Positions 10,868 to 22,779 of a DNA stretch of 64,000 bases are shown here, one piece after another; the stretch's first letter is position 1; each line of letters begins with the position of its first letter. The stretch covers positions 11,512,246-11,576,245 of the forward strand of contig CM034543.1 in the NCBI GenBank assembly GCA_020002185.1, written 5' to 3'. Made by a program: the position numbers and the translations under genes. This DNA comes from Paraescarpia echinospica (lineage: Eukaryota; Annelida; Polychaeta; Sabellida; Siboglinidae). The notes beneath the pieces were generated by a model. That model saw only the letters and a program-made list of their open reading frames with translations, was not told where the DNA came from and did no database searches.

Positions 10868-11077
10868 TTATTCCTCATTCACGGAACACTTTCGATTTTG
10901 CGATATGGCCCGTTTTGCCAAAACGGAAACAACGCACTGACGAAGCTTGCGTGCATGCGAAGCATGTTTGCCACAACAACGGCGACATTGTTGTCCTAAT
11001 ACCTGTTGATGCTGCTTCCCGTTTCTGTTAACCTGTTTAGGGTACATCACCTCACTTGGTTTTGTGGCGATCCTCAC
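10868..11077 (-). pseudogene. Gypsy nucleocapsid zinc-knuckle remnant
   Basis: The short frame shows Cys and His residues in the spacing of one or two decayed CCHC knuckles (CRRCCGKHASHARKLRQC, then CVVSVLAKRA). Position directly before the protease supports the assignment. The start at 11,077 is arbitrary. Confidence 0.5.
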
Positions 11078-11080
11078 GCG

Positions 11081-11617
11081 ATATGTAACGCTGGTGGATA
11101 GTCTAGTACTTAAGTCAATGTTAATTCACCAGAGGAAACTAGGGGGTAGAGGCCACACCCTGCTAGTCGAGCTAGACCGGTCAGATACGTTATCAGGCGC
11201 AATTTGCCCTGGGCCAGTGACAGAGACACATCCACACACACACACTTGTAGAGTCACTGGGTCCAGTAGTGGTTCGTTCACACCTACGGCCTGGTAAGTT
11301 AGTCTTGTTATATGTATGCGTTATATGTAGTGGCGGATTAATCATTGCATTGTATTGAATTGTTATTATTATATGATACATTAGAATGATACGTAACGTT
11401 AAATTTATGAAACGTATTATGTTTCCACTTTAGACGGGGACTATAAGGGCGTGGCGGTTCTATACACTGGGTATTTCGGTATTGTAATATAACTAATACA
11501 ACTGCATAGGAAGATACTATGTAATGTAGTAATACGACGCCGATTGTCTAATTACTGAGTTGCGGTTTGGTCGCATTTGGCGCGCTGCGTCCGTGCAGTT
11601 GATTGTCATCTCTAATT
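11081..11617. other. Unassigned stretch between Gypsy pol and minisatellite
   Basis: Only short ORFs and a small CA run near 11,225-11,245. It may be decayed gag sequence, but no motif supports that. Confidence 0.4.
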
Positions 11618-13777
11618 CACTGGTGTGTATTATATCAATCAATTGTGTGTAATATTTTATATGTGTGTACACTGTCTGTATCATGTCCTACAATGAGAGG
11701 ACTGTAATTCACTGGTGTGTATTATATCAATCAATTGTGTGTAATATTAGACATGTGTGTACACTGTCTGTATCATGTCCTACAATGCGAGGACTGTAAT
11801 TCACTGGTGTGTATTATATCAATCAATTGTGTGTAATATTAGACATGTGTGTACACTGTCTGTATCATGTCCTACAATGGGAGAACAGTAATTCACTGGT
11901 GTGTATTATATCAATCAATTGTGTGTAATATTATACATGTCTGTATCATGTCCTACAATGGGAGGGCTGTAATTCACTGGTGTGTATTATATCAATCCAT
12001 TGTGTGTAATATTAGACATGTGTGTACACTGTCTGTATCATGTCCTACAATGGGAGGGCTGTAATTCACTGGTGTGTATTATATAAATCCATTGTGTGTA
12101 ATATTATACATGTGTGTACGCTGTCTGTATCTTGTCCTACAATTGGAGGGCTGTAATTCACTGGTGTGTATTATATAAATCCATTGTGTGTAATATTATA
12201 CATGTGTATACACTGTCTGTATCATATCCTAAAAATGGGAGGACTGTAATTCACTGGTGTGTATTATATCAATCCATTGTGTGTAATATTAGACACGTGT
12301 CTACACTGTCTGTATCATATCCTACAATAGGAGGACTGTAAATCACTGGTGTGTATTATATCAATCCATTGTGTGTAATATTAGACATGTGTGTACACTG
12401 GTGTGTATTACATAAATCCATTGTGTGTAATATTAGACATGTGTCTACACTGTCTATATCATGTCCTACAATGAGAGGACTGTAATTCACTGTTATGTAT
12501 TATATCAATCCATTGTGTGTAATATTAGACATGTGTGTACACTGTCTGTATCATGTCCTACAATGGGAGGGCTCTAATTCACTGGTGTGTATTATATAAA
12601 TCCATTGTGTGTAATATTATACATGTGTGTACGCTGTCTGTATCTTGTCCTACAATTGGAGGGCTGTAATTCACTGGTGTGTATTATATAAATCCATTGT
12701 GTGTAATATTAGACATGTGTGTACACTGTCTGTGCCATATCCTACAATGGGAGGACTGTAATTCACTGGTGTGTATTATATAAATCCATTGTGTGTAATA
12801 TTAGACATGTGTGTACACTGTCTGTATCATGTACTACAATGGGAGGGCTGTAATTCACTGGTGTGTATTATATAAATCCATTGTGTGTAATATTAGACAT
12901 GTGTGTACGCTGTCTGTATCTTGTCCTACAATTGGAGGGCTGTAATTCACTGGTGTGTATTATATAAATCCATTGTGTGTAATATTAGACACGTGTCTAC
13001 ACTGTCTGTATCATGTCCTACAATAGGAGGACTGTAATTCTCTGGTGTGTATTATATCAATCCATTGTGTGTAATATTAGACATGTGTGTACACTCTCTG
13101 TATCATGTTCTACAATTGGAGGGCTGTAATTCACTGGTGTGTATTACATAAATCCATTGTGTGTAATATTAGACATGTGTATTCACTGTCTATATCATGT
13201 CCTACAATGGGAGGACTGTAATTCACTGTTATGTATTATATCAATCCATTGTGTGTAATATTAGACATGTGTGTACACTGTCTGTATCATGTCCTACAAT
13301 GGGAGGGCTGTAATTCACTGGTGTGTATTATATAAATCCATTGTGTGTAATATTAGACATGTGTGTACGCTGTCTGTATCTTGTCCTACAATTGGAGGGC
13401 TGTAATTCACTGGTGTGTATTATATAAATCCATTGTGTGTAATATTAGACATGTGTGTACACTGTCTGTATCATATCCTACAATGGGAGGACTGTAATTC
13501 ACTGGTGTTTATTATATCAATCCATTGTGTGTAATATTAGACACGTGTCTACACTGTCTGTATCATGTCCTACAATAGGAGGACTGTAATTCACTGGTGT
13601 GTATTATATCAATCCATTGTGTGTAATATTAGACATGTGTCTACACTGCCTGTATCATGTCCTACAATGGGAGAACTGTAATTCACTGGTATGTATTATA
13701 TCAATCCATTGGGTGTAATACTAGATATGTGTGTATATTGTCTGTATCATGTCCTACAATGGGAGGACTGTAATTCC
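11618..13777. repeat. 92-bp minisatellite, about 23 copies
   Basis: The unit, roughly TGTAATTCACTGGTGTGTAT... through CCTACAATGGGAGGAC, repeats every 92 bp (for example 11,701, 11,793, 11,885). Some units are shortened, near 11,935 and 12,395. Variants such as ...GTACGCTGTCTGTATCTTG recur at about 12,115, 12,630, 12,905 and 13,365, implying block duplications of several units. Open frames through the array arise from the repeat and are not genes. Confidence 0.95.
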
Positions 13778-14360
13778 GTGTTCTGTGTATTACTATGTCT
13801 GTAAAAGGTTTAACATACATATGCGTACATTGTCCTATAATAATAGGTGTGTAATTACATAATGCAGAAGGTGACGTGAATGTATTGGGATTGCTTATAT
13901 ATTGCTGTTACTTTGGTATTGTTTATAGATACACGCTTAAAATTGACCAATTTAATAAACTCTGTCGTGCCCAAAAACTCAGTCGTCTGACTTGTTTACA
14001 GATAGACGCTCACTGGTTGTTGTGCCGACCGTGGCGCCGCCTGACGAATATCACTCAATTGACGCTCACGGGATGTTGTGTCGACAGTGGCGCCGCCTGG
14101 CGAATGAAACTACCTTGCATGTTCCTTGATTAGTTTTTTCGAACATTAACCTCGTCATGTTACTCAATTTTTCTTGTACGAATGCAGGACTACGGTTTAA
14201 GCCTGTGACAAACCTGTCTCTCAATCAACGATTAAGGTCCTGGAAATGTGCATGTACAGTTAACTTCTTGATCGCCAAGCTGTACCCCACGATGCTTACA
14301 CCCTCCTTTTGAACAGTCGTCCAAAATGTTAACTAATAAGCCATTTCGCTGGGCACAGGT
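13778..14360. other. Non-coding stretch with a short tandem duplication
   Basis: At about 14,005-14,105 a roughly 50-bp unit (GACGCTCAC.GG.TGTTGTG.CGAC.GTGGCGCCGCCTG) is present twice. Nothing else is recognised. Confidence 0.5.
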
Positions 14361-14609
14361 TCAAAGTGGTCTTTCAGCTTTTGTAAGAGTTTCTCTAATT
14401 TTTTTAGCCGGTTTTTCCGAACTAAACAGATCAGACAGCACTTGATAAATTTCCCTTCTCACTTCGGCGAGAAAAAATGTTTTACGCTGTTCCGCGTCGG
14501 CCATATATATGTTATGTGCCGTTAAGAACAAATGCAACCTTTCTTCGTAACATGCACCTGTCTCTATGTTAGGGTCGAATTTCGCTAACGTCCCAATGAG
14601 TCCTGCCAT
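14361..14609 (-). pseudogene. Gypsy gag N-terminal fragment
   Basis: An 82-codon frame starting MAGLIGTLAKFDP, with YEERLHLFLTAHNI and a KTFFLAEVRREIYQVLSDL block. This is the usual start of gag in K02A2.6-like Gypsy elements, with the capsid N-terminal helices. It is on the same strand as, and 3.3 kb upstream of, the Gypsy pol remnant, with the 92-bp minisatellite between. It could be the front of that same element or a second fragment. It stops well short of a full gag. Confidence 0.6.
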
Positions 14610-14841
14610 CTTGTTTACTTGCTGCTTACGTCAGCCAAATCACCGCCACCAACTCAACCACAGAAAATTGTTTTTGACCCGCTTAAATGTCACTATTGTT
14701 TACTGAGAGGGTCTCCACTATTTATGCTGTTGTTGAATGCATGTTTTGTATCCTTGTCGCCAGAAAAATTTTACAACTTGGCAGAGAAAAACGATAACAT
14801 TCTACATAAAATAACAACAATTTTATTGGCGTTGCAGGGCT

Positions 14842-15300
14842 CAGCACACTGTTAGTTTTCACATTTGTAACCATTTTAACGTTGTGTGTGATTATAAGAA
14901 AACGTGACATACAAAATTTCTTAAACTTCTCACCTGCTGTTATTTTCATCTCGCTGACATGGTGGTCGAGTTTAGTCAAAATCTAATATTTCTAGCTCTC
15001 GTAAAATGTCTATATGTGTCACACCCGTCAATATTTACGAATGGATGCAGGCAGTAATCCTGCTAAAGGGTCAACTAGCCAAATTGCTGCCAAATAATCT
15101 TCCGCTACTTAAAATCAGCTATAAATACACAATTTTACTGACAGTAGCTTCTACAATCACAACGGGAAATATATCTACTCAAATGCACTTATGTCAGAGC
15201 GGGTGAATTTTGTAAAAAAATAATTTCTCAAAAATACAGTGCACTTTTTTTAGTAACCAAACAGGAAGTCCAACCGTGCCCCGTCCCCAAATAGACATGG
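14842..15300. repeat. Dispersed repeat R, unoccupied copy
   Basis: GGCTCAGCACACTGTTA... to ...CAGGAAGTCCAACCGTG aligns with 16,189-16,441 joined to 20,788-20,935. This copy has no insertion, so it records the sequence before LINE B landed in the other copy. Short ORFs inside are not supported. Confidence 0.85.
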
Positions 15301-16188
15301 TGATTTTGGAGAAACAAATTGAAAACAACACACCTTATAGGCACCAATGTTACAAGCATTCTGCAATTTTATTTTTGGTAATCCCTCTACATATTTGTGT
15401 TTTATGCACATTTCAAAGGTACCACCAAACCAGAAAAATCAGCACTTCGCTGTTGGACAATTTGTAATTCAGCACAACATTCTCAGGTGGAACTATGAAC
15501 TCCTGATACAGTTTTCCAGAAAGTCCAATATGTGTTTTATAAGAAAATTCAATACAGCCAGTTGTTATGTTACATTCAAATTTATATTGATTGTTTGACC
15601 TTGTGCCCTATTTATAAAAATAAACGTCAACAAAATTTCACCTTTGGGTGTGAATTCCTCAAAGGCCAGACGTCTCAAGCAGTTTAATTACATAATATTA
15701 CACAGCCTAATTAGCAGACATTCAGAAAACAATGCCACTTGCGTGATTGGCCAGAAGGTCCAGTCAGTAGACAGATCTGATAACACGCTCGGGCTTATGG
15801 TCGACTCCAGCTAATCACTGTCCTCATACTTCATTAGGGTCAATGACATATTCACGTGTGTTTAATTAGCTGAAGTAAACAACAAACGATTGATGAATCA
15901 CCCTGCTGTAATGTCATTAGTTCATGTCCATACATATTTACAAATCGAGGCGTAACTAGTGGCATACACCCCCCACCCCCCTTATAAGACACATGTGTTC
16001 CGTCATTGTGATTTGGACTTGCAGGCTGATGAGAAGTCTGTAATATTCAAAAACGATTTGTCCCTTTCAACTGTAGTTTTGCCATACACGTATTTTCAGT
16101 AATTGTTTCAAGATATTTGAAGTAAAACGCGTCCTCCATGATTGTGCAATGACCATAGCGGGCATTCGTTGCCAGGCTGTCTAACTGG
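15301..16188. other. Non-coding, AT-rich
   Basis: No supported gene. A C-rich run sits at 15,968-15,981. Short ORFs show no recognisable domain. Confidence 0.5.
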
Positions 16189-16441
16189 GCTCAGCATACT
16201 GTTAATGTTCCCATTGGCGACCATGTTAACGTTTTGTGTGATTATAAGAAAACCTGACCATCAAAATTTCTTAAACTTATCACCTGTTGTTACTATCATC
16301 TCCCAGACATGCTGATCGAGTTTAGTCAAAATCTAATATAAAATAAAATGCATCAATGTGTGACAACCGTCAACATTTACAAATGGATGCAGGCAGTAAT
16401 CCGGCTAAAGGGTCAACTAGCCAAATTGCTTCCAAATAATT
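16189..16441. repeat. Dispersed repeat R, left half of occupied copy
   Basis: Aligns with 14,842-15,100 and ends at CCAAATAAT, exactly where LINE B's AT-rich tail starts. Confidence 0.85.
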
Positions 16442-16513
16442 ATAATTATAATTATTTACGTCGTAAGGAGCCACTGTTGGCTATGGTTTACGACGGGGTG
16501 GGTGCGCATGGTG

Positions 16514-17323
16514 TTATTGAGTGTTTGAGCCGCAGGATAGGAGACTGAAATCGTTTATGGTCTCAGTCTGGACCTGCGACTCGTTTAGTTTATTCCAGTC
16601 TACTATTGTCTTTATAAAGTATGAGTTTTTGAATTGGTCGGTGTGGGATGCAGATACTATATAGCACCTGGTGTTATTGGTTGTTAGGTGTTGAACAAAG
16701 TTTGAGGATACGTGATCTGGAAAGTGTTTGGGTTGGATGCGTCTTTTATTTATTTTTTGGGGCCGAAGGTATGTTTCTGCGGGGATGGCTGGGATAGATC
16801 CCTCAGCTCTTTTGTACATGTATTTGAGTCGTAGATCCCGACGTCTGCTTTGTAGGGTATTGAGTTTTAGGTCTATTAATATGTTTGTTATTGATCCTTC
16901 ATGTCTGGAGTGGTAGTCGCCGGTAATGAAGCGAGCAGCGCGGTGTTGTATACGTTCTAGTTTATCTATGTCCCCCTGATGGTATGGGTCCCACACTATG
17001 GCTCCGTACTCTAAAGCAGCACGCACAAGGGCAATATATGCGGTCCGTTTGTTGTTTATGGGGCAGTGTCGTATGTTACGTCTTAGGTCACTATAGTTGT
17101 TTATAGGACAGTGTCGTATGTTACGTCTTAGGAAACCAAGTGTTGAGTTTGCTTTTTTAGTTGCTGTTGCGATGTGGGAGTGCCATTTAAGGTCGTCGGA
17201 GATAGAGATACCAAGATAGGGATTGCAGTTTACACGTTCTAGGGTGATGTTATTTAAGGTGTAGAAATAGTCAGTTTTTTGTTTTACACTGAGGATGTAG
17301 CATTTGTTTATATTGAAGTTCAT
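16514..17323 (-). pseudogene. LINE B RT thumb and C-terminal domain
   Basis: A 269-codon frame in the same phase as the RT piece upstream and separated from it by a TAG at 17,327-17,329. It holds the post-catalytic RT region (NPYLGISISDDLKWHSH, LEYGAIVWDPY, RIQHRAARFITGDY) and the C-terminal VDWNKL motif. A roughly 43-base stretch encoding LRRNIRHCPINN occurs twice in tandem (about 17,053-17,140), an in-frame local duplication not expected in the family. Confidence 0.85.
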
Positions 17324-17326
17324 ACC

Positions 17327-17833
17327 CTAGTCCTTTGCCCATGTTTGGAGTTGTTTTAGGTCGTGTTGTAGCGCAATGTGATCGTTGAATGTTTTGATTT
17401 CTCTATATAGTAGGCAGTCATCTGCAAATAGGCGGACTTTAGATTTTACTGATGCTGGTAGGTCGTTTATATGACAGAGGAATAGTAGGGGGGCAAGTAC
17501 AGTGCCTTGTGGGACGCCGGATTTGACGGGTACTTCTCTCGAGGTTTCGCCGTCTAGAACAACTTTCATAGATCTGTCAGTGAGGAAATTTTCTAGCCAC
17601 TTGAACGTGGTTCCGGTTATGCCATAGTGGGATAGTTTATGGAGGAGTTTTGTGTGGGGGACTGTGTCGAAAACCTTGCTAAAGTCTAATATTGCTATGT
17701 CTACTTGAGTTCCAGAGTCGAAAGAAGAGAATAGGTCATGCGTGGTGGTTAGGAGTTGTGTTTCGCAGGAGAAGCCTGCTCTGAAGCCATGGTTTAGGTG
17801 TGTTAGGATGTTGTGCTCTTCTAGGTAGGTCAT
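17327..17833 (-). pseudogene. LINE B reverse transcriptase palm
   Basis: A 168-codon frame with HGFRAGFSCETQL, LDFSKVFDTVPH (first catalytic Asp), SGVPQGTVLAP and the active-site FADDCLLY around 17,405-17,428. It ends at a TAG in the place of a Trp codon before GMNF, then continues open in the next piece. The link to the upstream 18,036 frame (about 17,840-18,035) has a frameshift near 17,935-17,960. Confidence 0.88.
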
Positions 17834-18035
17834 GATGTGGCGGTAGATTATGTGTTCGAGAATTTTGCATGGGACTGATGTCAGGCAGATGGGGCGGTAG
17901 TTTTCTGGTAGGTGCTTTTCTCCTTTTTTAAATACAGTCTGACGGTAGGTTGCCTGTGTCTATGGATCTCTGGAAGATGTCTCGGAGTGCAGGGGATAGG
18001 GTGTCGGCACAGTTCTTAAGGACAGCATTGGGGAT

Positions 18036-20009
18036 CTAAACAGGGCCACATGCTTTATGTGGTTTAATGGACTTGAGTAATTTACATACTCCGGTGGTGT
18101 CAATTTTAATGTCACATATATTGGGGTGTTGTGGGGGATCAAGGTGTGGGGGCGCGAATCTGTCTTCTTTCGTGAAGATACTCTGGAACTGGTCCAAGAG
18201 GATCTCAGCCTTTTCCTTACTGTTACACACCAGTGATCCATTCTTTTTCAGGGGAGCTACTCCGATGTTGTCTTGTTTTCTACTTTTGATATTGCGCCAG
18301 AATGGCTTGGAGTTGTTTGTTTGGAGGCCTGTGGTGATGGTGTTATTAATAAAGTCCCATTCTGCTTTACGCAAACTTCGTCTACATGTTTTCTGTATGA
18401 ATTTGTAATTTTCCCAGTTGTTTGTTTTCTTAGCTTTATTGTACAGTCTTCTCTTTCGCTTTAGTAGTCTTTGTAGCTTTCTGTTTAGCCATGGGAGATT
18501 GCACCGACTGGAGCTGAGCTTTGATGGGATATGTTTGTTGATAGATTTCGCTAGTGCGTTTTTGAAGATTGTCCAAAGAGTTTCTGTGCACGCACCTAAT
18601 GTGTATTGAGTCTTTATTTCATTAGACAGGGTGATGAAATCAGGATTTAGATTGTCCCAATCAGCGCGAGTAAATTGGTGAATTTTTCTTCGTTGTTTGT
18701 TTTGGTGTTGGAATCTTATATCAAAGTCTGTGACGATGATGTCGTGGTCTGATATCCCTGGCACAGAAGCAGAGTTTGTCACTACAGTGGGATTTGTTGT
18801 AAAAATTAGGTCTAGAAGCTTGCCCTCTCTAGTTGAGCTAGTGTGGATTTGTGTAAGCTGCGCACTTTCTGTTGTGTCAATGAGGGCTTGTTGGACGGAT
18901 CGCTGTGGTGCGCACGTTTTCACAGTGCTTGTTTCCCATAGTACATCGGCACAGTTGAAGTCTCCACAGAAGATTATTTGTTTTTGCTTCGAGTTTGTTG
19001 CGATCTTTGTCAGGGATTTATTTAGTTCACGTATGGTTTTGTCGCAGCGTTGCGGCATGTAGAATGAGCCTATTAGTAGGTTCTTTTTGTTTTGGAGTTG
19101 TACTTTGACCCACATGATTTCGCAGTCGCTATTCATGTCTAGTTCAGTAGAGGATACGAGGTTTTTTCGTACTAGCACAAAGACACCGCCTCCTACTGCG
19201 TTGCGGTCTTTCCTGTAGGTGGTGTAGTTATCTGGGAACACTTCATTGGACTTTATGTTGTTACTAAGCCAGGACTCACAGCCACAGATAACGTCTGGTT
19301 TTATGTAGGTTATGGATGCTTCCAGGTCGGCTCTTTTGTTAATTATGCTACGACAGTTTATGGTCATGACGCGTAGGTTTTTTTTCTGTGGAAGATCAAA
19401 TACTGATGAACTTCCTCTGGAATTTGTCGATTTTGCTTTTTTTGAAGAGTGTGAGAAGCTATTGGGTCTTCTTGCAGGGTTGTCTGATATTTGTTGGTTC
19501 GACTTGGGGCTGCTGGTGAAGAGGGGGTTGAAGGTCGGGGAGAGCGATTCAATATTCTCATTTGCAATGGGTTCATAGAAACTTGGGGAAAATTCGAAGC
19601 TTCTGAATGTGAAGCTTGATACATTAAGTGTTTGACACTTACAGCATAACCATTGTACGTTTGAGCGTTGCAACAGGTTGTAGTCTTTAGTGCACATTTC
19701 TAGGCATGACCGGTGGTACCATATGCTGCATTCATCGCAGCATACGGCTTCTTCATTGGGTGACCATGACACAGCAAGCTCACAGAAGCCGCAGGGATAT
19801 ATGGGGAGTTGTCTTGGGCCTGGGTTTGTTTGTATGTCGCCTGAGCGGAAGAGGGCGAGTATTGTCAGCGTCTTGTTACTTTTTGGTTTGGGCCAAATCA
19901 GATGGGATGAGTTGAAGGAATGGCGTGAGAACGCATATATTCCGTTTATTGAGTCAGTTTCAGAAGCATCGAAGGATTGTGTAAGGAATCGATTTGTGGC
20001 TAATATGAA
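18036..20009 (-). pseudogene. LINE B ORF: 2A-like motif, PHD finger, APE endonuclease, linker
   Basis: One open frame runs from just after a stop at 20,010-20,012 down to a TAG at 18,036. In order: a hydrophobic lead, LFRSGDIQTNPGP (last eight residues at 19,815-19,838), a PHD finger beginning CGFC and including CCDECSIWYHRSC and CCKC (about 19,640-19,790), then an endonuclease with INCRSI, CESW, GDFNCADVLWE and the GISDHD block (about 18,750), then a basic linker. PHD fingers read histone tails; here it could guide integration. The true start is probably the ATG near 20,040, upstream of the 20,010 stop. The TAG at 18,036 lies inside KACGP.IPNAV, so it is premature. Confidence 0.85.
19815..19838 (-). 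other. 2A-like ribosome-skipping motif (DIQTNPGP) in LINE B
   Basis: Encodes D-I-Q-T-N-P-G-P, one change from the D-[VI]-E-x-N-P-G-P consensus. It sits just before the PHD finger and follows an LxLF hydrophobic run, the usual context. Such motifs are known in APE-type LINEs of marine invertebrates. Activity here is inferred only. Confidence 0.65.
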
Positions 20010-20099
20010 TCAGAGCACGAACAGGGACCCTTGGAACATTGTTGCGATTGTGATTGGCGCGCAGGTGAGTGTCAAAAGAGTGGTATAACCAGTGTCAGT

Positions 20100-20787
20100 A
20101 GGCTGCGGCGCTGTTTCAAAATTACTAGTAATTTTAAGAGTGCATGAGTATCAAGACGCTGGTGTGGTGCGAATAAAAATGTAGGTCTTCGCCCTAGATG
20201 GGCCCCAGGGCGATACTGGGAAGACGTCTTGACGGAGAGCCTGTTAGTAGAAAGTTTATTGTTGTGGGCACTGTTTTCCTTCTGTTAATAATGGCAGCCT
20301 GTGATCAAAGTGGATCTCTACAATTGCGTACGATGGAACGATTGCGGTTTACGTTATGTTGATATGGGAATAGTCGTGGTAGCGTAGCCGTAGTGGGCCC
20401 GTAGGCGTAGGCCGTAGGCGTAGCGTTAACGTTGCTAGGGGACGAGATTACATACGTAGTGCTTGTTGGCCGACTGTGGGCGACTTGGTTATATTTATTG
20501 CTTAGGATTAATGTTTAGTTTAAAATATGGTTTGGAAGTGACTATCTTGGGCGTGCTTGGTGGGATTTAGTGGCACTTAGCTGTTTAGTAGACCGGTTCG
20601 TGGCTTCTTCGGTGTTGATTTGTAATCCAAGATGGCGTGATTTGGCGGGAAGTCTGCGGATGTGACCACTTGTTTAAAGTTGTTTATTTTGAATCTAACA
20701 TACACTTTACGTTGGTAATTTATGTCTATTTAGATTTAGTGAGACTTTAATGTGGTATGCTGGAGTCTATAATATTTGATCGAATAC
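20100..20787 (-). other. Probable 5' region of LINE B
   Basis: Lies inside the insertion defined by the empty site but shows no long ORF. Contains a short GTAGGCGTAG-type repeat at 20,383-20,440. Confidence 0.5.
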
Positions 20788-20940
20788 CCTTCCGCTTAAT
20801 AAAATCAACTAAAAATGCACCATTTTACTGTCAACAGCTTCTACAATCACAAGGGGAAATCTGACTACTCAAATGCACTTATGTCAGAGCAGATGAATGA
20901 GATCTGCAACGACGCAGGAAGTCCAACTGTGTCATAACCC
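20788..20940. repeat. Dispersed repeat R, right half of occupied copy
   Basis: Resumes the alignment with the unoccupied copy at CTTCCGCT and continues through AGGAAGTCCAACTGTG, with one internal deletion of about 40 bases. Confidence 0.85.
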
Positions 20941-21901
20941 CTGCAGATCAGCATACAGGGCACAGGAATTCGCACAGTTCCGGTGACGCGCAGTTAAACG
21001 ATCACTTCGATCTAACGTAATATCATCACACATAAAAAATATTCCCCAGCAAGGGACCGACAATAAGACATTTCGAAAGGACACTATCAATGGTAATACA
21101 ATTGTAAATATTATTATACGACACAATCTCAGTATCACAGCGCATTTGTTTTTGCGGTATCCGATTTTGGAACTGTAACTGCAGATTCCTCAAAATTACC
21201 CCAAAGAATTTGTTTGGACCGCACGTCTGGCATCACGGCTGCGAAATATGACTTCGTAAGAAAGGGTGGGTTGGGGGTGCTCTTTAAAGGGTTGTGATAT
21301 GAGATATCGACCTGGGTAGAAACCATGAAAGGCAAGGTTGGCATGAAAGAAAAGTATTCTATTTTAATTCATATGTTCGTGTTAATCTTACAGCAAACAC
21401 TACGGTCGTCGCAATGTTATTGTTATCGAGCTCCATATCAGCAATGATCATGCCCGATTTGTAAACCGTGATGGTCAGTGAACCGTGGTATTTGCAAACA
21501 TATATCACAAGATCGGTAACAAACCAATATACTGCAATCTGTCTTATGGCTTTGGTGTCGGCGGTAATAAATAGCTATACTTTATCTATACAGGTCAATG
21601 TACGGACGTCTTCTTGCTTGTCGTCTTGACCCATACAATGACAACGGGATCCAGATATTTAGCAATTTAAAAATTATATATAGACGTTTTGTGTGTAGTA
21701 CATCATGACTCTCGACAGCCATCAATTAATTACAAGGTGTTTTGAAATTTTATGATAGGTTAAAAAGTAGGAAAATAGACGTTTGTGTTGATCAGATTAG
21801 CTACACCCTATTAGAATTGCGTGCATATTAATAGAGTTTGTAGTACAGTTCTTTAGTCATTTCTAATCGTTACTTGCAGGAGCTCCCATGTTCATATTCT
21901 A
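20941..21901. other. Unassigned intergenic stretch
   Basis: No gene or repeat recognised. Confidence 0.45.
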
Positions 21902-22185
21902 AGATGGCGGCTGTCTGATTTGTGTTTAGTCACTTGATCGGAGGTAGAGCGTCATGGTGGAATGTATTAGATGTAGTGCCTCCTGGTGGTATGCGTACCG
22001 GATACGTGTTTAAGGGGTAATGAAGGGTATTTAGTGGTATTCTGAGATGGCGGCTGCCTCAACTTCTGGTGTAGGCATCTGAGAGTGTTCAGGTGACCGG
22101 AGATAGTGCATCCTGGTGGAACGGGTGGATGGTATACAGTATTGGTGTGTAAGGATTACTGAAGGGTATTTAGGGGTAATCAAGA
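21902..22185. repeat. 145-bp unit, two tandem copies
   Basis: Each copy starts AGATGGCGGCTG and ends with GAAGGGTATTTAG/GGGGTAAT. The copies begin at 21,902 and about 22,047. Confidence 0.7.
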
Positions 22186-22250
22186 CATAAATATGGGTAA
22201 TTAAGGGGAATTATGCATAGGAAGAGGGTGGGTGGATATCGTATAAATCA

Positions 22251-22770
22251 TCGTATGTGTGTGTGTGTGTGTGTGTGCGTGCGCTCGCGCGCGCATATAA
22301 ATATATCATCTGTCTTTGTGCTTACAAGGTACACGGCGAAAATGAATATAAAATTCCGAGCTAGGGGAGATTATTGATCAAAATTCTTTCCGTGTGTACA
22401 AACAACATGTGGATCAGCGTTTCTCTTGGATTGTGTGTGTATGTGCGCGTGTGTGCGCGTGTGTGCGCGTGTGTGCGCGTGTGTGCGCGTGTGTGCGCGT
22501 GTGTGCGCGCGTGTGCGCGTGTGTGCGCGTGTGTGCTCGTGTGTGCGCGTGTGTGCGCGTGTGTGTGTGTCTGCAAGTTTACGCGCATGTGGGGTGTGGT
22601 ATATGTGCGTGTGTACGTTGTGTGCGTGTGTGTGTATGTCTGTTTTATGTGTGTGTGTTGTGTGCGTGTGAGTGGGTGTTGTATGTTTGAGTGTGCTGTG
22701 TGTGTTGTGTGTGTGTGAGTTGCGTGAGCATATTGTGTGTTGTGTATGTTTTATGTCCTTGTGTATGCAT
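22251..22770. repeat. (GT)n and (TGTGCGCG)n microsatellite
   Basis: 22,256-22,295 is GT/GC alternating. 22,430-22,580 repeats GTGTGCGC, then decays into GTGTGTTGT-type units. Pure alternating purine-pyrimidine, which can adopt Z-DNA. The long Cys/Val frames are artefacts of the repeat. Confidence 0.95.
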
Positions 22771-22779
22771 ATACGTAAA

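Larger units (their letters stand above)
7914..11080 (-). mobile_element. Decayed Gypsy LTR retrotransposon (K02A2.6-like), pol region
   Basis: Reading right to left the domains come in Ty3/Gypsy order: nucleocapsid-like CCHC region (about 10.9-11.0 kb), protease (10.7 kb), RT (10.4-9.9 kb), RNase H (9.7-9.2 kb) and integrase (8.9-8.2 kb). Every domain is broken by stops or frameshifts. No LTR pair was found, so the outer limits are approximate. A matching gag N-terminus lies at 14,361-14,609 on the same strand. Confidence 0.85.
16442..20787 (-). mobile_element. LINE B: CR1-like retrotransposon with PHD finger
   Basis: Read right to left: an upstream region, a 2A-like motif, a PHD finger, an APE-type endonuclease, RT and a 3' tail of TTATAA-type repeats (16,442-16,460). 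The unoccupied copy of repeat R fixes the ends. Flanking CAAATAAT and CGAATACCC-like bases are a plausible 7-8 bp target duplication with mutations. Three in-frame stops and at least one frameshift make it inactive. Confidence 0.88.

Noticed and set aside
11618..13777. CRISPR-like periodicity in the 92-bp, 66-bp, 40-bp and 21-bp arrays
   Set aside because: Whole units repeat without unique spacers, there are no cas genes, and the genome is animal.
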